Shown here: positions 33,405-44,993 of the stretch, one piece after another | Numbering within the stretch: the stretch's first letter is position 1 | Layout: each line of letters starts with the position of its first letter | Assembly (NCBI RefSeq): GCF_023159225.1 | Contig: NC_063168.1 | Span: 40,847,562 to 40,911,561 of the forward strand | From: Perognathus longimembris pacificus | Taxonomy: Eukaryota; Chordata; Mammalia; Rodentia; Heteromyidae | Reading direction: 5' to 3' | DNA: 64,000 nucleotides | Position numbers and translations under genes: made by a program | The notes under the pieces: generated by a model | Database searches by the model: none | What the model was told of the DNA's origin: nothing | The model's input: the letters and a program-made list of their open reading frames with translations, nothing else

Positions 33405-33720
33405 CTTGTGGTTGCTAGGCTAGTGGTCTACCAGTTAAGCCACACCTCCAGACCTTTTGCTTTTTTTTTTTTTTTTTTTTTTTTTTTTCTGGTCCTAGGG
33501 TTTGCACTCTGGGCTTGGGTGCTGCCCCTGAACTTATTTGGCTCAAGGCTTAATGTTCTACCACTTGAGACACAGTGCCACTTTTGGCTTTTACTGTGTA
33601 GTTTATTAGAGATAAGGGGTCTCATGGACTTTCCTGCCCAGGCTGGCTTCGAAACACCATCCTCAGATCACTGCTTCCTGAATAGCTAGGATTACAGGTG
33701 TGAGCCACCAGTACCTGGCT
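33405..33720 (-). mobile_element. 7SL/B1-like composite SINE with long T-run
   Basis: A T-run at 33462-33488, inverted unit 2, middle block and an inverted B1-like head ending 'gtgagccaccagtacctggc'. 33405-33452 is a small separate inverted ID-like fragment ('taagccacacctccagacc'). Confidence 0.85.
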
Positions 33721-33734
33721 CCCTTTTGCATGGG

Positions 33735-33736
<2 letters not shown>

Positions 33737-33783
<47 letters not shown>
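33737..33783. repeat. (TG)n microsatellite
   Basis: About 23 perfect TG units beside the 3' end of the next SINE. Confidence 0.95.
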
Positions 33784-33785
<2 letters not shown>

Positions 33786-34003
33786 CCCGGTCTTGAATTC
33801 AGGGCCTGGGCACTGTCCTTGAGCTTTGTTTGCTCAAGCCTAGCATTCTACCACTGAAACACAGATCCACTTTTGGCTTTCTTTGGTACTTCATTGGAGA
33901 TAAGAGTCTCACAGACTTTCCTGCCTGGCTACCTTTGAAGTAAGGTCCTCAGATCTCAGCCTCCTGTATAGCTAGGATTACAGGCTTGAGCCACAGATAC
34001 CAA
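33784..34003 (-). mobile_element. 7SL/B1-like composite SINE
   Basis: Inverted unit 2 ('cttgaattcagggcctgggc'), middle block 'attggagataagagtctcac' and an inverted B1-like head near 33957-33995. The TG microsatellite replaces its T-run. Confidence 0.85.
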
Positions 34004-34125
34004 GATATATTTATAATTTTTTAGATAAGGTTTTATGCTTCTGCCTAGAGCTAGGCTCAGATTGTTATTTTCCTGTACCAACCCCAGCATACCTAGGATT
34101 ATAGGAATGATGTACCTAGTCCAAC
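34004..34125 (-). mobile_element. old B1-like SINE fragment
   Basis: 'aaggttttatgcttctgcct' and 'acctaggattataggaatga' fit a diverged inverted B1-like sequence. Confidence 0.4.
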
Positions 34126-35933
34126 CTCAAATTCACTTTTTGTTAGCAGTGATTCACTTCTGATTCACTTCAGAAAGGCGGGATCTTGGCCATTCATTTT
34201 CTTCTTTGCCTCTCCCCCCTGCCCTGCACCCCATCTGTGGTTATGGTTACGCCACTTCCTTAAACTTCTTTAAAACAAATGGTGAGATGGGTTGAGGAAA
34301 TGTAAATTTCTGTAAGAGAAAACTCCTATTAAAACTCCTATCTTTAAATAACTGTTGATCAATATGTCTTTTAAAGAAGGTTAGACAACATTGAATTCAT
34401 TTTCTTAGTAAGAAAAACAGGGGAGGGGAAGAACTCAAACCAGAGATGGCGTCAGCTTGTGGATTGTGGTTGGGTTTTGAGTGTATAACCTTACACAATC
34501 TGTTTAACAAGAAGTATGCAAGTCAGCTGAGTGACTTCAAATATATTCTCTTTGTTTCTAAGGACTCTAGGCCTAACAGAAATCATTACCTTCTCCACTT
34601 TCCCCAGAACTACAAACTTCCTTCTGATTTCTTTATGGTTTCCACGGCTGTGCCTTGCTTTCTGCAGTGTGCATGGGCTTCAGTCTGTAGTTTGTTTCCC
34701 AAGAAGTTTGCTTTTACTTAGAGATTTCAAGACTCCCATGGTTTTGTTTTTATGGCTGTCTTTTTACAATGTGAATTTAAAGCAGGAATTTTAAAACAGA
34801 AATCTGGTATCGTTCTGATTTTTTATATATTTAGGGTACAACTTTGGAAGGTATCATTAGTTTGGCTTTACTGATCAAGCATTCAAAATACATCTAAGCT
34901 TGTTGTCAAATAGCTTTTGTCTTGCCACTGCCCACTGCTTACTGGTAAGCTTCCTACCATGATCTTAACTAGCACCCTGCCAGGACCTCCTCCTCTCTGC
35001 CTACCTTCCCAGAGCTAACCAACAGCACCTGCTCCCCATCCCAGCTCAGGTCCTGGTATTAATACCCAGCAGGGTGCCGCCCTGTGCTGTTCTGGGGATG
35101 AACTGTTTTGAACATGAATCCTACATGAAAGGAACCTAACTTCAATTGCCAAATCAGTTATGTATGCTGAAAGACACAGATTTTTTAAGACCACACCATC
35201 ACAGAAGTAATATAACCTAGATTTATGCTACAAAGGAGTGTGACAATAGTAACAAACTTCATAGCAATCTGCACAGAGGTCTTTATTATGAGACAACAGA
35301 CTAGATGGCACCAAATAGACAGATAATACCTCAGCTACAGGGTATTATCTTTACATATGAATAAACTACAAATATTACAAGTGTTTCATAGACAACTATG
35401 TTTCATTTTTTAAAAATGTACTCTGATCCAGGCTCCTAGTAAATGTAGCCAACTGCCTTGACTCAGATAAGCAGCTGCCTTTTGCAAACTACTTATTTTA
35501 ATAGGATCTCTCCAGCAGTGCTAACTCAGAGGTCAGTGACTGCAGGGTGTTCATTAGCCCCTTAATCATACAGATGTGGCCAAAGTCACACTCCTTGGTC
35601 CACATAATGGATATGAGAAACAAGTTCTGCATGTACCACTGTAGCTGACCTCTTAGAGAAATCTATCCTTGTGAGGCAAGTCTCCTTTTCTCATTTTCTC
35701 TGGGCTATCGATCACTCCCTCAGATAACAACTCAGCTAAATACTCATTTTTAATGCAGTTACTTAAGGTTTAATTATAAGCATTGGAAACCACCACCTCA
35801 GTCTTACAAATTATTTAAATGAGACTTGAAAAAGAGACTCAATCTGCAGAATTGACATGGGCTTTGCCCATTTCTACTTACTCTATTCTCAGTCAAACAC
35901 CTTTTTCATTGGTCAGGAGACAGCACATTATAG
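34126..35933. other. unique DNA, no gene seen
   Basis: About 1.8 kb with no recognisable transposon. The block 34900-35070 is GC-richer than its surroundings. The 87-91 codon frames near 34446-34794 overlap in two frames and show no domain. Confidence 0.35.
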
Positions 35934-36010
35934 TCTCTCTCTCTCTCTCTTTCTCTCCCATTCTCTCCCCACTCCTCCCTTCTCCTCCTCATCTATCCTT
36001 CCTCCTTCCC
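35934..36010. repeat. CT-rich pyrimidine tract
   Basis: A (TC)n run at 35934-35950, followed by an imperfect C/T-rich stretch to about 36008. Confidence 0.8.
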
Positions 36011-36329
36011 AAATTAAAACCATGCTTATATATAGTTTTTATTTGGTAAGGCCACTCGGTATATCTACCTTATTAATAGATTTTCAAGTGTAAAATACAA
36101 TATTGTTGCTTATAATGCAATGTTATCCAGATTTCTAGAACTTATCTTTTATAGTTAAACTTTTGTAATCACTGATGACCAATTCTCTACTCCCCGCACC
36201 CTCATATTCCCCAGAAACAAGTATTCTATGCCTTGCCTCTGTGAGTGAGCTGACTACGTTAGTCCCCTTGCATAAGTGCAAGTGTGCAGAACTTTACTGG
36301 ATTATTTTACTTAGGAAAATCCAAATTAA

Positions 36330-36416
36330 CAACCATTCAAAGTGGGCTAAGAGCTTGAGTCAATATTTCTCCCAATATTAGTCACCAGGACAACAGGAAG
36401 GGAATACCAATTAAAG

Positions 36417-36461
<45 letters not shown>

Positions 36462-36900
36462 CCTTCCTGCCTGCTCATGTGGCTGTTATAAAAATGAAAA
36501 ACAAACAAACAATAAGTGTGAGGATGTGGGACAAAGGAAATAATTTTATGCTGTTGGTGGGAATGCAGAATGGTTCAGCAGCTACGGAAATGCAGTAGAA
36601 AGGCTCCTCAAAAAGTGAAAATTACCAGGTGATCCAGAATTCCTACTTTTTGGGTTATTTATCCAAAAGATTGAGATTAGCACCTAGGGAAGATGGTAGC
36701 CCTCCTACTCTTTAATAGTTCTATTTTCAGTAAACAAAAATGAGGCGCTAAACAAAATGTTCATTGACACCAACAGAGAATATGTAGTACTTAAATACAA
36801 TGGAATATTATATCAGAGATGCTATAAAATGCAATAACATAGATGGACCAGAAAGAAATATGCTAAATGATTAATACACTTTCTCTTTTAAAAGGATTAT
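36330..36900 (+). mobile_element. ancient L1 ORF2 3' remnant
   Basis: 'gctgttggtgggaatgcaga' near 36552, 'ggctcctcaaaaagtgaaaa' near 36601 and 'taaatacaatggaatattat' near 36793 match the C-terminal part of ORF2 in an old L1. The (AT)n tract lies inside it. Confidence 0.75.
36420..36461. repeat. (AT)n microsatellite
   Basis: About 21 perfect AT units within the ancient L1; self-complementary, so able to form a cruciform. Confidence 0.95.
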
Positions 36901-38427
36901 ACCTTAAGTATGAGAAAGGTTCATGAATGTGCTGCATGGCCACTGAGATGTGTCCATAACATGTATGTGGGGGAGAAAGAAAAGAAAGAAAAAGCTCATT
37001 CCTTATTTGACTTATCCAAAGGTAATGCCTCTCTCCCTAAAATACTTGAAATTCAGGAGTTGTTAACATTTCTACAGAGTATTCTCCCAGTTATTTTGTG
37101 CACCAATAGCATCTATCTATTTCTATTTCGTTGCATTTTTCGCTGTGCGTTTTCTTTACTTTCACTTGTCGAATACAGAATTGGTGAGAAGAGCTGGAAA
37201 GATGCCACAGCATCAGGGTTAAGAAAAATTGAGAGTGGTGGGTCTGCTATTTCAACAGGTCTGCTATCTTATGAGTTAAGTGTAAAATTGTGGTTAGCAA
37301 ATAGAATAACCTGAGGATTGTAGAGAGTGCATTAGCCTACTTAGCAATGTATGATGGGATGCAATACAAGAGGCTTGAGGATAAAGGTTATATGATGCTT
37401 TCTCCCACAAAAGACATCAGTTACCATTTGGACTCTGCATAAAACAAAACAAGAAAGGCCACATCTTTTCTACTTCTATGAGTTCTGATAACAGATTTTA
37501 ATAACTAAGTAGGCCAAGTGTTGTGTGCAAGCATGGAGCTTAAATTTGAAGACAATATCTAGAAAAAAAAGAGTTCTAAAGCCCAGTATATTTACTTTTG
37601 CATGAAGCAAGTGGACAAACTTGTTTTCATGGAAAAAACCAAGGGCGTAAACACAGAAGTATGTTTTGCTTAGGATTATCTTTGATGATTTAATGAGTCT
37701 TCATGAAATTTCAGGTGTATTCCCAATTCTCAGCTCGGCCCATAACTGCATATTTTAATTACTCTGGAGCATAGAAGGAGATTTTGTTAATCCTTAGCCA
37801 TAAAATGCTCTAGCAATTTGCATACTTCAGACCCTCACCAGTAGTTTGGGCATTTTGTATGGAGGCTACATTAACAATTCAAGGGGCCAAATGAGGACCT
37901 GAGAGAATGGTTTCTAAAATGTGGTCTAAGCATCAGAGTATTATTAACTCAAAACAATTCCAGAATGTTCAACCAAGCCTAAAACCTTCTCTAACCTTGA
38001 AACCAATATTCATGGAAAGGTGTCTCACAATGTAGCCAGCAGTACTAATAAGTTTGCAGGTATAGTTTTTATTAAGTTTATCTTGTTAAAAAAATACAAG
38101 ACTAAATAAAAGCTTGCTCTAAGGTAGAGAAGCCCTTCACTGCAGTATTTTAATTTGTGAAAGATCAGTTTCCATCCTGGATCCAGACAAAAGCTCTTCC
38201 TTGGGACATCAAATTCTTGAATTTATTTTTGGTGACTTTCTGTAGTCCCAAGTCTAATTTTTGCTTGTGTTTGAAAGGTAGTTCATATTAAAACTACTTT
38301 GAAACATAAGCATCGGCAGGAAAAAACCAAAAAGACATGTAAAATTTTGTTATGTCTAGTCTGTATGTGAAAAAATAGGTCATTAAGAGCAAAAAAAAAG
38401 TACTTTGATTAACTAGTGTTAAACAAG
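36901..38427. other. repeat-poor unique DNA
   Basis: About 1.5 kb with no recognisable transposon. The longest frame (134 codons, 36910-37314) begins at the edge of the L1 remnant and shows no domain. 37680-37880 has the balanced, motif-rich look of conserved noncoding DNA; unproven. Confidence 0.35.
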
Positions 38428-38612
38428 ATAGGTAACCAATACAATAGTGATACTCACAAGACAATATGTTGGAAATTAACTGTATGAAAGACGGGAAGGT
38501 GGGAGAAAAATGAGGGAGGGGGCAACAAGTGTGACAAGAAATGTATTTACTATCTTATGTAGGTTACTGTAACCCCTCTGTACATTACCTTGACCATAAA
38601 ACTAAATTAAAA
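38428..38612 (+). mobile_element. short L1 3' end
   Basis: 'ccaatacaatagtgatactc', 'aatgagggagggggcaacaa' and 'gtaacccctctgtacattac' are the last part of the L1 3' UTR, with an 'ataaaactaaatt' end. About 180 bp, strongly 5'-truncated. Confidence 0.8.
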
Positions 38613-38679
38613 GAAAATAGGTAACTAAATATGTTAATCCATTCTTTTAACACAAGCTGTACCTTTCTCTTACTTTTCT

Positions 38680-38925
38680 CCTTTTTTTTTTTGGTCAGTT
38701 GTGGGGCTTGAATGTAGGGCCTGGGAAATGTCCCTGCTTTTCTGCTCAAGGCTAGTGCTCTACCACTTGAACTACAGCTCTACTTCTGGTTTTCTGGTGG
38801 TTAATTGGAGATAAGAGTCTGGTAGACTTTTCTGCCTGAACTGGCTTCGAATCACAATCCTCATCTCTCATCCTCCTGAATAGCTAGGCATACAGACATG
38901 AGTCACTGGCACCTGGCCTAGAATT
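38680..38925 (-). mobile_element. 7SL/B1-like composite SINE
   Basis: T-run 38682-38691, inverted unit 2 ('gctcaaggctagtgctctac' near 38743), middle block 'taattggagataagagtct' and an inverted B1-like head ending 'gagtcactggcacctggcc'. Confidence 0.85.
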
Positions 38926-39310
38926 TAGTTATTTCATCTGTAAGCCATATGGTAGGATTTTTTGTTTTGTTGTTGTTTGTTTGTTTTTCTCTTGCGAACA
39001 TGTGTAAAAAAGGAAGCCAGTTTCAAGTAAAAATAATGTGCTATTCTTCTGTAAGTTGTCTTGAAATGTTCATATTAGGTAGGAGGGGATGAAGGTGAGA
39101 ATGACTACAAAGGCTGTGTGGAAACTTGTGTGCTAAGTTTCACAGCTCTGGCACATCCACATGCGGCACATGCTGTCCTCCAACATGGTCAGCCTGGGAA
39201 CCAGCTCTCCCATGGGGTGCTGCTGCTGGACTGAAAAGAATTTTGGAAATTTCCTTTTAGAAATGGTGACAAAGGTATTTTTATAAACCACAAAATTTCC
39301 TTATTGTGCT
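38926..39310. other. unique DNA, no gene seen
   Basis: Nothing recognised apart from GTTT-rich runs near 38965-38987. Confidence 0.35.
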
Positions 39311-39720
39311 GCATACTGGTGGCTCACATTTGTAATTTTAGCTATTCAGAAGACTGAGATCTGAGGATAGAAGTGTCACATTCAATTGTGTATATGTACC
39401 ACAATTTCTGGATCCTTCATCTACAGAGGGGCATCTGGGTTGGTTCCATACTTCAGCTATGGTAAATTGTGCTGCAGTGACCATGATTGTGCTGGTAGAT
39501 TTAGTATGGTCTTTCTTGTGATCCTTTGGGTAAATGCCCAAAGTGGGGTTGCTGCGTCTCAGGGGAGTTCTATGTTTAGCCTTTTGAGGAACCTCCATAC
39601 TGCTTTCCAGAGTGGTTGAACAAGTTTACATTCCTACCAACAGTGTAGCAGGGTTCCCTTTTGGCCATATCCCTGCCAGTATCTGTTGTTACTAGTTTTC
39701 TTTATAATGGCCATTCTTAC
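39311..39720 (-). mobile_element. SINE head fused to an L1 ORF2 piece
   Basis: 39311-39368 is a plus-strand B1-like SINE head ('actggtggctcacatttgta' to 'tgagatctgaggat'). From 39363 to 39720 the minus strand is L1 ORF2, without any 3' UTR or A-tail at the join. The short shared 'gagga.ag' text at the join could be microhomology. Right of it comes another old SINE. Confidence 0.65.
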
Positions 39721-39724
39721 TTTT

Positions 39725-39925
39725 TTTGTTGTTTTTTCTTAGTGCTGATTGTTGAACCTAGGGCCTTGCCACTTAAGCCACACATTCAGTACTTGTTTCC
39801 AACTTGCTTTTCAGATATAATCTCAAACTTTTACTCAAGCTAACCTTAGACTGTAATCTTCCTACCTCCACCTCCCAAGAAGGTAGGATTATAGGTATGA
39901 CTTACCACACTCAACCTTCTGCTTG
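39725..39925 (-). mobile_element. old B1-like SINE
   Basis: T-rich start, 'gttgaacctagggccttgcc', and an inverted B1-like head 'gtaggattataggtatgact' near 39880. Diverged. Confidence 0.55.
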
Positions 39926-40635
39926 TTTCCATATTTCTAATTTTACCAGACTTACAAAGGCTTTAATGCTGCTAACGAATTGTGTATATAGTATTCTTTT
40001 AATCATTTTGATGGTACAGTGAATCTCTAACCTCTTTAAAATAAGCTCAAACTTCTTCCACTGTTTAGTAACAATGACAACAAAAAGGGTCCTATAGATT
40101 CTAAAATTTCAAACTAAAATAATCTGAAAAATTTATTGGTAGCAGAATCTTTTCCTTTTAATGGGATCTAAAATTATTTACTCAAGATTCCAATGTAACA
40201 GTGAACAATGTATTTATTTGAATTAAGTCTCCTGTGAGTGCTTTTCATTTGGTGGCATAAATCCATATTCTAGGTCTGAATATCATGGACTATTTGACTT
40301 TTTCAATGCAGTTTTAGAGAAATTGTATCTTTTTACAAATAGCTGACTTATCATGGGAAGAGCTTGAAACAAATGATTAATGAGGCATGAACCATGAATC
40401 CTTTGGTTCTCCTCAAATAGTGTTCTCAATTATGGAGGTAGGACAGCATTCCAGTTGTGCTGATTCTGGCCCACTGAGCTCTCCACTGTGGCTTGTGTGG
40501 TGGTCTTTCAGGTCAGTGATTAACTGAGGGCCTTTCACTTGAGCTTTCTGCAAACCTTTCTCATGTACATCTTCCCTGCAGGTCTCTAAATGAGAATTGC
40601 ATGCATTAGCTTTGAAATCTTGGCTTTCCTGAATA
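39926..40635. other. unique DNA, no gene seen
   Basis: No repeat family or exon recognised. Confidence 0.4.
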
Positions 40636-40755
40636 TAATAATGGCTACTAATGTTAACAAGGTACTTTACTATTTATAATTATCTTTCACAAATTGTAAT
40701 TATTTCTGCTCCTCAAAACCTTGGGAGGTAAGTAAGACAAGCAGTTAACCATTTA
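40636..40755 (+). mobile_element. MIR-like remnant
   Basis: 'ggtactttactatttataat', 'ctgctcctcaaaaccttggg' and 'aggtaagtaagacaagc' follow the MIR order (accumulated mismatches). Confidence 0.45.
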
Positions 40756-40794
40756 ACTTCAGTTGACAGAGACAAGAAAATGGCCAACAAGGCA

Positions 40795-40925
40795 ACTGTT
40801 TTGACAAAGAATAGTATAGAGGCTCCTCAAAAAACTAAAAACAGTAATATATGATCTAGCCACCTAATTTCTAGGTATTTATGCAGACACAAGGTTTACA
40901 AATGAAGAATAGAATCAGTTTGTAT
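40795..40925 (+). mobile_element. ancient L1 ORF2 fragment
   Basis: 'gaggctcctcaaaaaactaa' near 40819 and 'atatgatctagccacctaat' fit the 'cagcaatcccacttttgggt' part of old L1 ORF2. Confidence 0.45.
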
Positions 40926-41443
40926 TTTTTCAGTGTTATCTTTTAAAATCTTTAAATAGTTGTACAAAGATTTTTCCATTTAACAAAGTAGTTTATGAAC
41001 AAAATGCATTTTCATCAGTGCCATTCCTTTCAACATTCTCACCTGCCTCTGACCCACCCTTCCCCTACTTTTCTGAATTTTGTAGTGTATATGCTGGTAA
41101 TGGGTGACCTGGCAAGCAGATTTGTCTGCAGGCAGCCCTTTCATTGACTGCTTGGGCAGTTTGACATGATGTGTAAGTGGGAGAAGAGGTTCAAAAAGAT
41201 ACTTTTCAGGAGAATTCATAATTTTTTGCAACATAGATTTTGACCCTATGGTAAAGGGATTATCTTAGTTTCTCTAGTTTCCAGGGGTACTGTGGTTCAT
41301 TAAATGTGAATTTTTCAAGGTAAGGAGACTGTGTTCTTATTTGTAAGTCATGTGCAACATGCCAAGAATATGGTCAAATTATCCACTAAGCTACCCTAGT
41401 GACTCTTGTACGAAAGTTCCTCTGAATTATTTGGGTATCTAAG
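40926..41443. other. unique DNA, no gene seen
   Basis: No repeat family or coding support. The 84-codon minus frame at 40980-41234 has no recognisable domain. Confidence 0.35.
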
Positions 41444-41444
41444 T

Positions 41445-41494
<50 letters not shown>
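41444..41494. repeat. (GT)n microsatellite
   Basis: About 25 perfect GT units just before the inverted ID-like SINE. Confidence 0.95.
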
Positions 41495-41499
<5 letters not shown>

Positions 41500-41519
41500 C
41501 TATCTATTCTATCTGTAAT

Positions 41520-41605
41520 TTGTGTGGGGAGAGTGGTGAGAATAGAACTCAGGCCTCATGCATGCTAAGCACGCACTCTACCACTGATCTACACCCGCAG
41601 CATAA
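41520..41605 (-). mobile_element. old ID-like SINE
   Basis: 'gaatagaactcaggcctcat' then 'ctaagcacgcactctaccac' is an inverted ID-type head; the GT tract is probably its expanded tail. Confidence 0.65.
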
Positions 41606-42284
41606 TTCATTATCTTTTGAGATACTATGTCGAATGCCTAACCTCAAATGCTAATATGTATTCCTATACCTTCATTTGGAATTCTCTCCTAGTACAAAAG
41701 CAATCAATTTTTTTCCTGGCATGATGGCTCTTTATAAAAGCTTGAAGTTTATTGCGTCTGCTTCCATTATTCTCTCTCCTTACACATTTAATTCACTCTT
41801 ATATTTTATTTTCCTTTTGTTAGCTTCTATTGGTAAATCACAAAGTATAGGCAGAATGCAAGTAGAACATTTTCCTTTTGTTTTAGACATATGCTCTTCA
41901 ACCAAAATACTTTAAATGTGACACTGAGTCTATCTACAGGACCCCAAGAAAAGCTGGTGATAGGGCAGAGTTTCTGTCCTTCTCTATGTAGGTCTCTTCT
42001 AGATTCGCACTGGGCTCTAGGTTCACATTCAGATGAAGGAGTCAAGTGATGTTATCTAGTTCACATTTGGTGATACTTTTGGATGCAGGAATCAGGGAGC
42101 TGGCTGCACTGATTCTTCCATTGGACTGGTCTGGTTGACAATCCTGTGGGAATTTTCAGGGTGGAGGGAATGAGTGCTGACTCTGTCATGTTTCTTATTG
42201 TTCATGTTAGTACATCCCATTATTTTCAAAGATCAAAGGTGCCCTGTGTTTTGGATGAGTTCAGTTCAGGAAAGATTATTTTTT
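41606..42284. other. unique DNA, no gene seen
   Basis: Nothing recognised. The 79-codon frame at 41676-41915 has no domain. Confidence 0.35.
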
Positions 42285-42882
42285 GGTGTATAATTTTTAA
42301 AAAATTTATTTCTTATTGTCAAAGTGATGTACAGAGGGGATACAGTTTTATAAATAAGGCAGTGCATACATTTTTTTAAGCCAAACTTGTTATTTCCTCC
42401 CTCATTTTTCCCCACCTTCCCCCCTCCCCATTTTCCTCTCCTGGCCCTGAGTTGTACAGTTGGTTTACACCATATAGTTTTGTAAGTGTTGGCTGTTGCA
42501 TTGGCTTGTCTTTTATCCTTTGTCTCTCCATTTTGATACTCTCCTTCTCTTCCCTAGTTCCAATACATATATGTACAATATCCAGGGTACCAAAATCAGT
42601 TACAGTGATATCAGGGGTAAAACCATGGGGAAGAAAGACAAAAAAAAAGGCATAATTTCACGTAAGTGAAGTGAGCCAGACTCAAAGAAACATAGACTTT
42701 ATGGTTTCCCTCATCAGGAATAATTAGCATATGTCTAAGATAGTCCTAGCAGAAGATCACAATAGCTCAATAGCTATTACATATGAACACACAGATGATG
42801 CTAAGCAAAATGAACTCCAAGTTATGGAAGCAAGTGGTTTATCATTGTTGTTATTTTCAAGATGCCATGGTATATAATTTTT
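42285..42882 (-). mobile_element. short L1 with inverted 5' part (twin priming)
   Basis: 42299 to about 42662 is minus-strand L1 3' UTR; about 42663-42868 is plus-strand L1 from the end of ORF2 into the 3' UTR. 'ggtgtataattttt' (42285-42298) and 'ggtatataattttt' (42869-42882), one mismatch in 14, flank the whole, so one insertion explains both orientations. Confidence 0.85.
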
Positions 42883-44195
42883 GAATATTTAAAAAGAAAT
42901 ATCTCCTTTCCATTCCTTTTAAAGTCTAAGGGATTACTGACTTGGTTATAAGTATGGCATCATTATTTGCTCCTCCTCTTTTTTGGATGACATTTTCAGA
43001 ATATCCTTTTCTGAGAAATACAAGCTTACAAGAAGTTCTTGTTGCAGAGTTGGTAGAGTGGTTTGCAGATGTGGTTTGTAGATGTTGAGAATGCAGTATT
43101 TCAAAATAGAAATGAGTAGACAAGTCAAACTCAAATTGCTAAGGGGACTGATTGTACATGGGTTTCATTTAACATCAGACAGATTTTTGACTACTTGTGT
43201 CATATGCAAATGTGTACAACAATGCTTGAAATTGGATTTCCATTTCACTTAATTAGATTAGTGCAAGACCTGAATAATAATCAACAGTTAGTAGTCTGGT
43301 TACTACCAAGGTTCAGGATTTCAAAATGATTGCTGGTTTGGAAGTTTGGGCTGTCCCAGAAAAATGAGGTCATTTGGTTAATTTGGGGGTAGTGCTATGG
43401 TTAGTTTTACTTATATTTGCATGGCTCAACTGAAAAACTTTAGCTTACTTGGATGCTGATGGGTAGACATACAAATAGGACTGTTTAAAATATTCTGAAT
43501 ACACAAGAGTAACAAAGGCTTACTGTAATAAAGTAAGTTCAAGTACTATTTTTTTCCTCTTTGAGTTTCAGAGAAAATGGGTAATGAAATCTCACTGCAT
43601 GTTTTCTCTCCAATATGAATAATAGGAATTTGAAATACATTATAATTACAATTAGGGTGTTTTCTCTCCAGGTTTTGGATATCTACAGTGTGTGGCCTGC
43701 AAAGCGAATAGCTTTACATAATTACAAAAGACAAGGAAGATTGGTTTCAGAAAAGCCAATCATGGAACAGACGATTACACATGAAATTCTGGGCAAAAGA
43801 CAATGACAATACGGAGAGGGAGAGAGAACACAGGGGTATGAGCTCAAGAGAGCGATGCTAAGAACTCATTCAGAAATCAAGAAAACCTAAATAGCATTTA
43901 TCCAACCAGTCAGCAGCTCTGCAGTGTTCTATTAGGCAAAAGGAAGGCAGATGTTGCACCTTGTCCCTGTTGGGAAGGTTTGCACTTATAGATAACTGGG
44001 TGATGTTTTTAAATACGATTTTCCTAAGTACTATTTTGTAAGAGGAAATCAAGTGTCATGATAGGCTAGAAAAGTCTTAGGTCCCTCTGGTCATGATCAA
44101 AAGTGCAGTTTCAACTTGGACCTAAATGCAACATGTAGAAATGGAAAAAAAATAACAACCACACAGTTCAGTGAAAATAGATGAAGTTCAAGACT
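42883..44195. other. unique DNA, no gene seen
   Basis: About 1.3 kb without a recognisable transposon or exon. Confidence 0.4.
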
Positions 44196-44300
44196 TGAGG
44201 ACTCGATGTCTGCCTCTGACATTACTGTTTACTTCTTGCCTCAACTTCTTCATTTGGTAAACAGGATTATAGTAGCACAGTGTGTTAACCTCTAGATCTC
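44196..44300 (+). mobile_element. MIR-like remnant
   Basis: 'cttgcctcaacttcttcatt' followed by 'tggtaaacaggattatagta' parallels 'tgcctcagtttcctcatctg' then 'taaaatggg' of MIR. Confidence 0.45.
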
Positions 44301-44937
44301 AGGATTTGGGAAAAAAAGAGTCTTCAGTGGCTCTAGAGAATATCTAAGTAAAAGAACTTCATTTGTATGTGTGTCTATATGTGTGTAAAATAATCCCCAA
44401 TTACCTTTGCATTTTCATATTCTGGCCCTACCTACAATTTGTCTTTCATTTTCATTGGGTGTTTATGATTGAATAAAGTCATATGTAAGTAATTGCTTTA
44501 AAAGGTAGAAAAGGAATATCTGGAAACAAGGATAGGACTTTAATTGTTAATTCAAACAGATTGCAACTTTCAGTCAGAATATCCATAAACCATACATCTA
44601 ATTTGAAGTCCTAGGGGAGATTCTGTTACTGCACAGTAAGTAAGCAATGGAGATAGAGTTTGGATTGAGTTCACTCTGGTTGGGATTCCTACTAATAATG
44701 ACCATTAACATACTGTCCTGTGTAAGTTATGAGAATGCCCACTATTCAAGCTGGAGGCTGGGGAGTGATGACATTGTAAAGAGTTTGACTTCTTTTTCTC
44801 TTTCCTTTTGGCTTCTTTCCAACAACAGAGAAAAGTCTATACCTCCTTCCTTCTGTGTCACTGTGGTGTCTGTAACATAAATGGAGAGGTGGTCTCAGTG
44901 AAGTATTGCTTTTGAGGAGGTGTCATTTGATTTATAG

Positions 44938-44938
<1 letters not shown>
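44301..44938. other. unique DNA, no gene seen
   Basis: Nothing recognised. The 77-codon frame 44647-44880 has one hydrophobic stretch but no other support. Confidence 0.35.

Positions 44939-44980
<42 letters not shown>
44939..44980. repeat. (CT)n microsatellite
   Basis: About 21 perfect CT units, followed by mixed pyrimidines to about 44993. Confidence 0.95.
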
Positions 44981-44987
<7 letters not shown>

Positions 44988-44993
44988 TCTTCT

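Noticed and set aside
33737..33783. Short regular repeats considered as a CRISPR-like array
   Set aside because: Simple dinucleotide microsatellites without spacers, in mammalian DNA. The same applies to the tracts at 36420, 41444 and 44939.
36910..37314. 134-codon frame considered as a gene
   Set aside because: No recognisable domain; composition is that of random AT-rich DNA next to an old L1.
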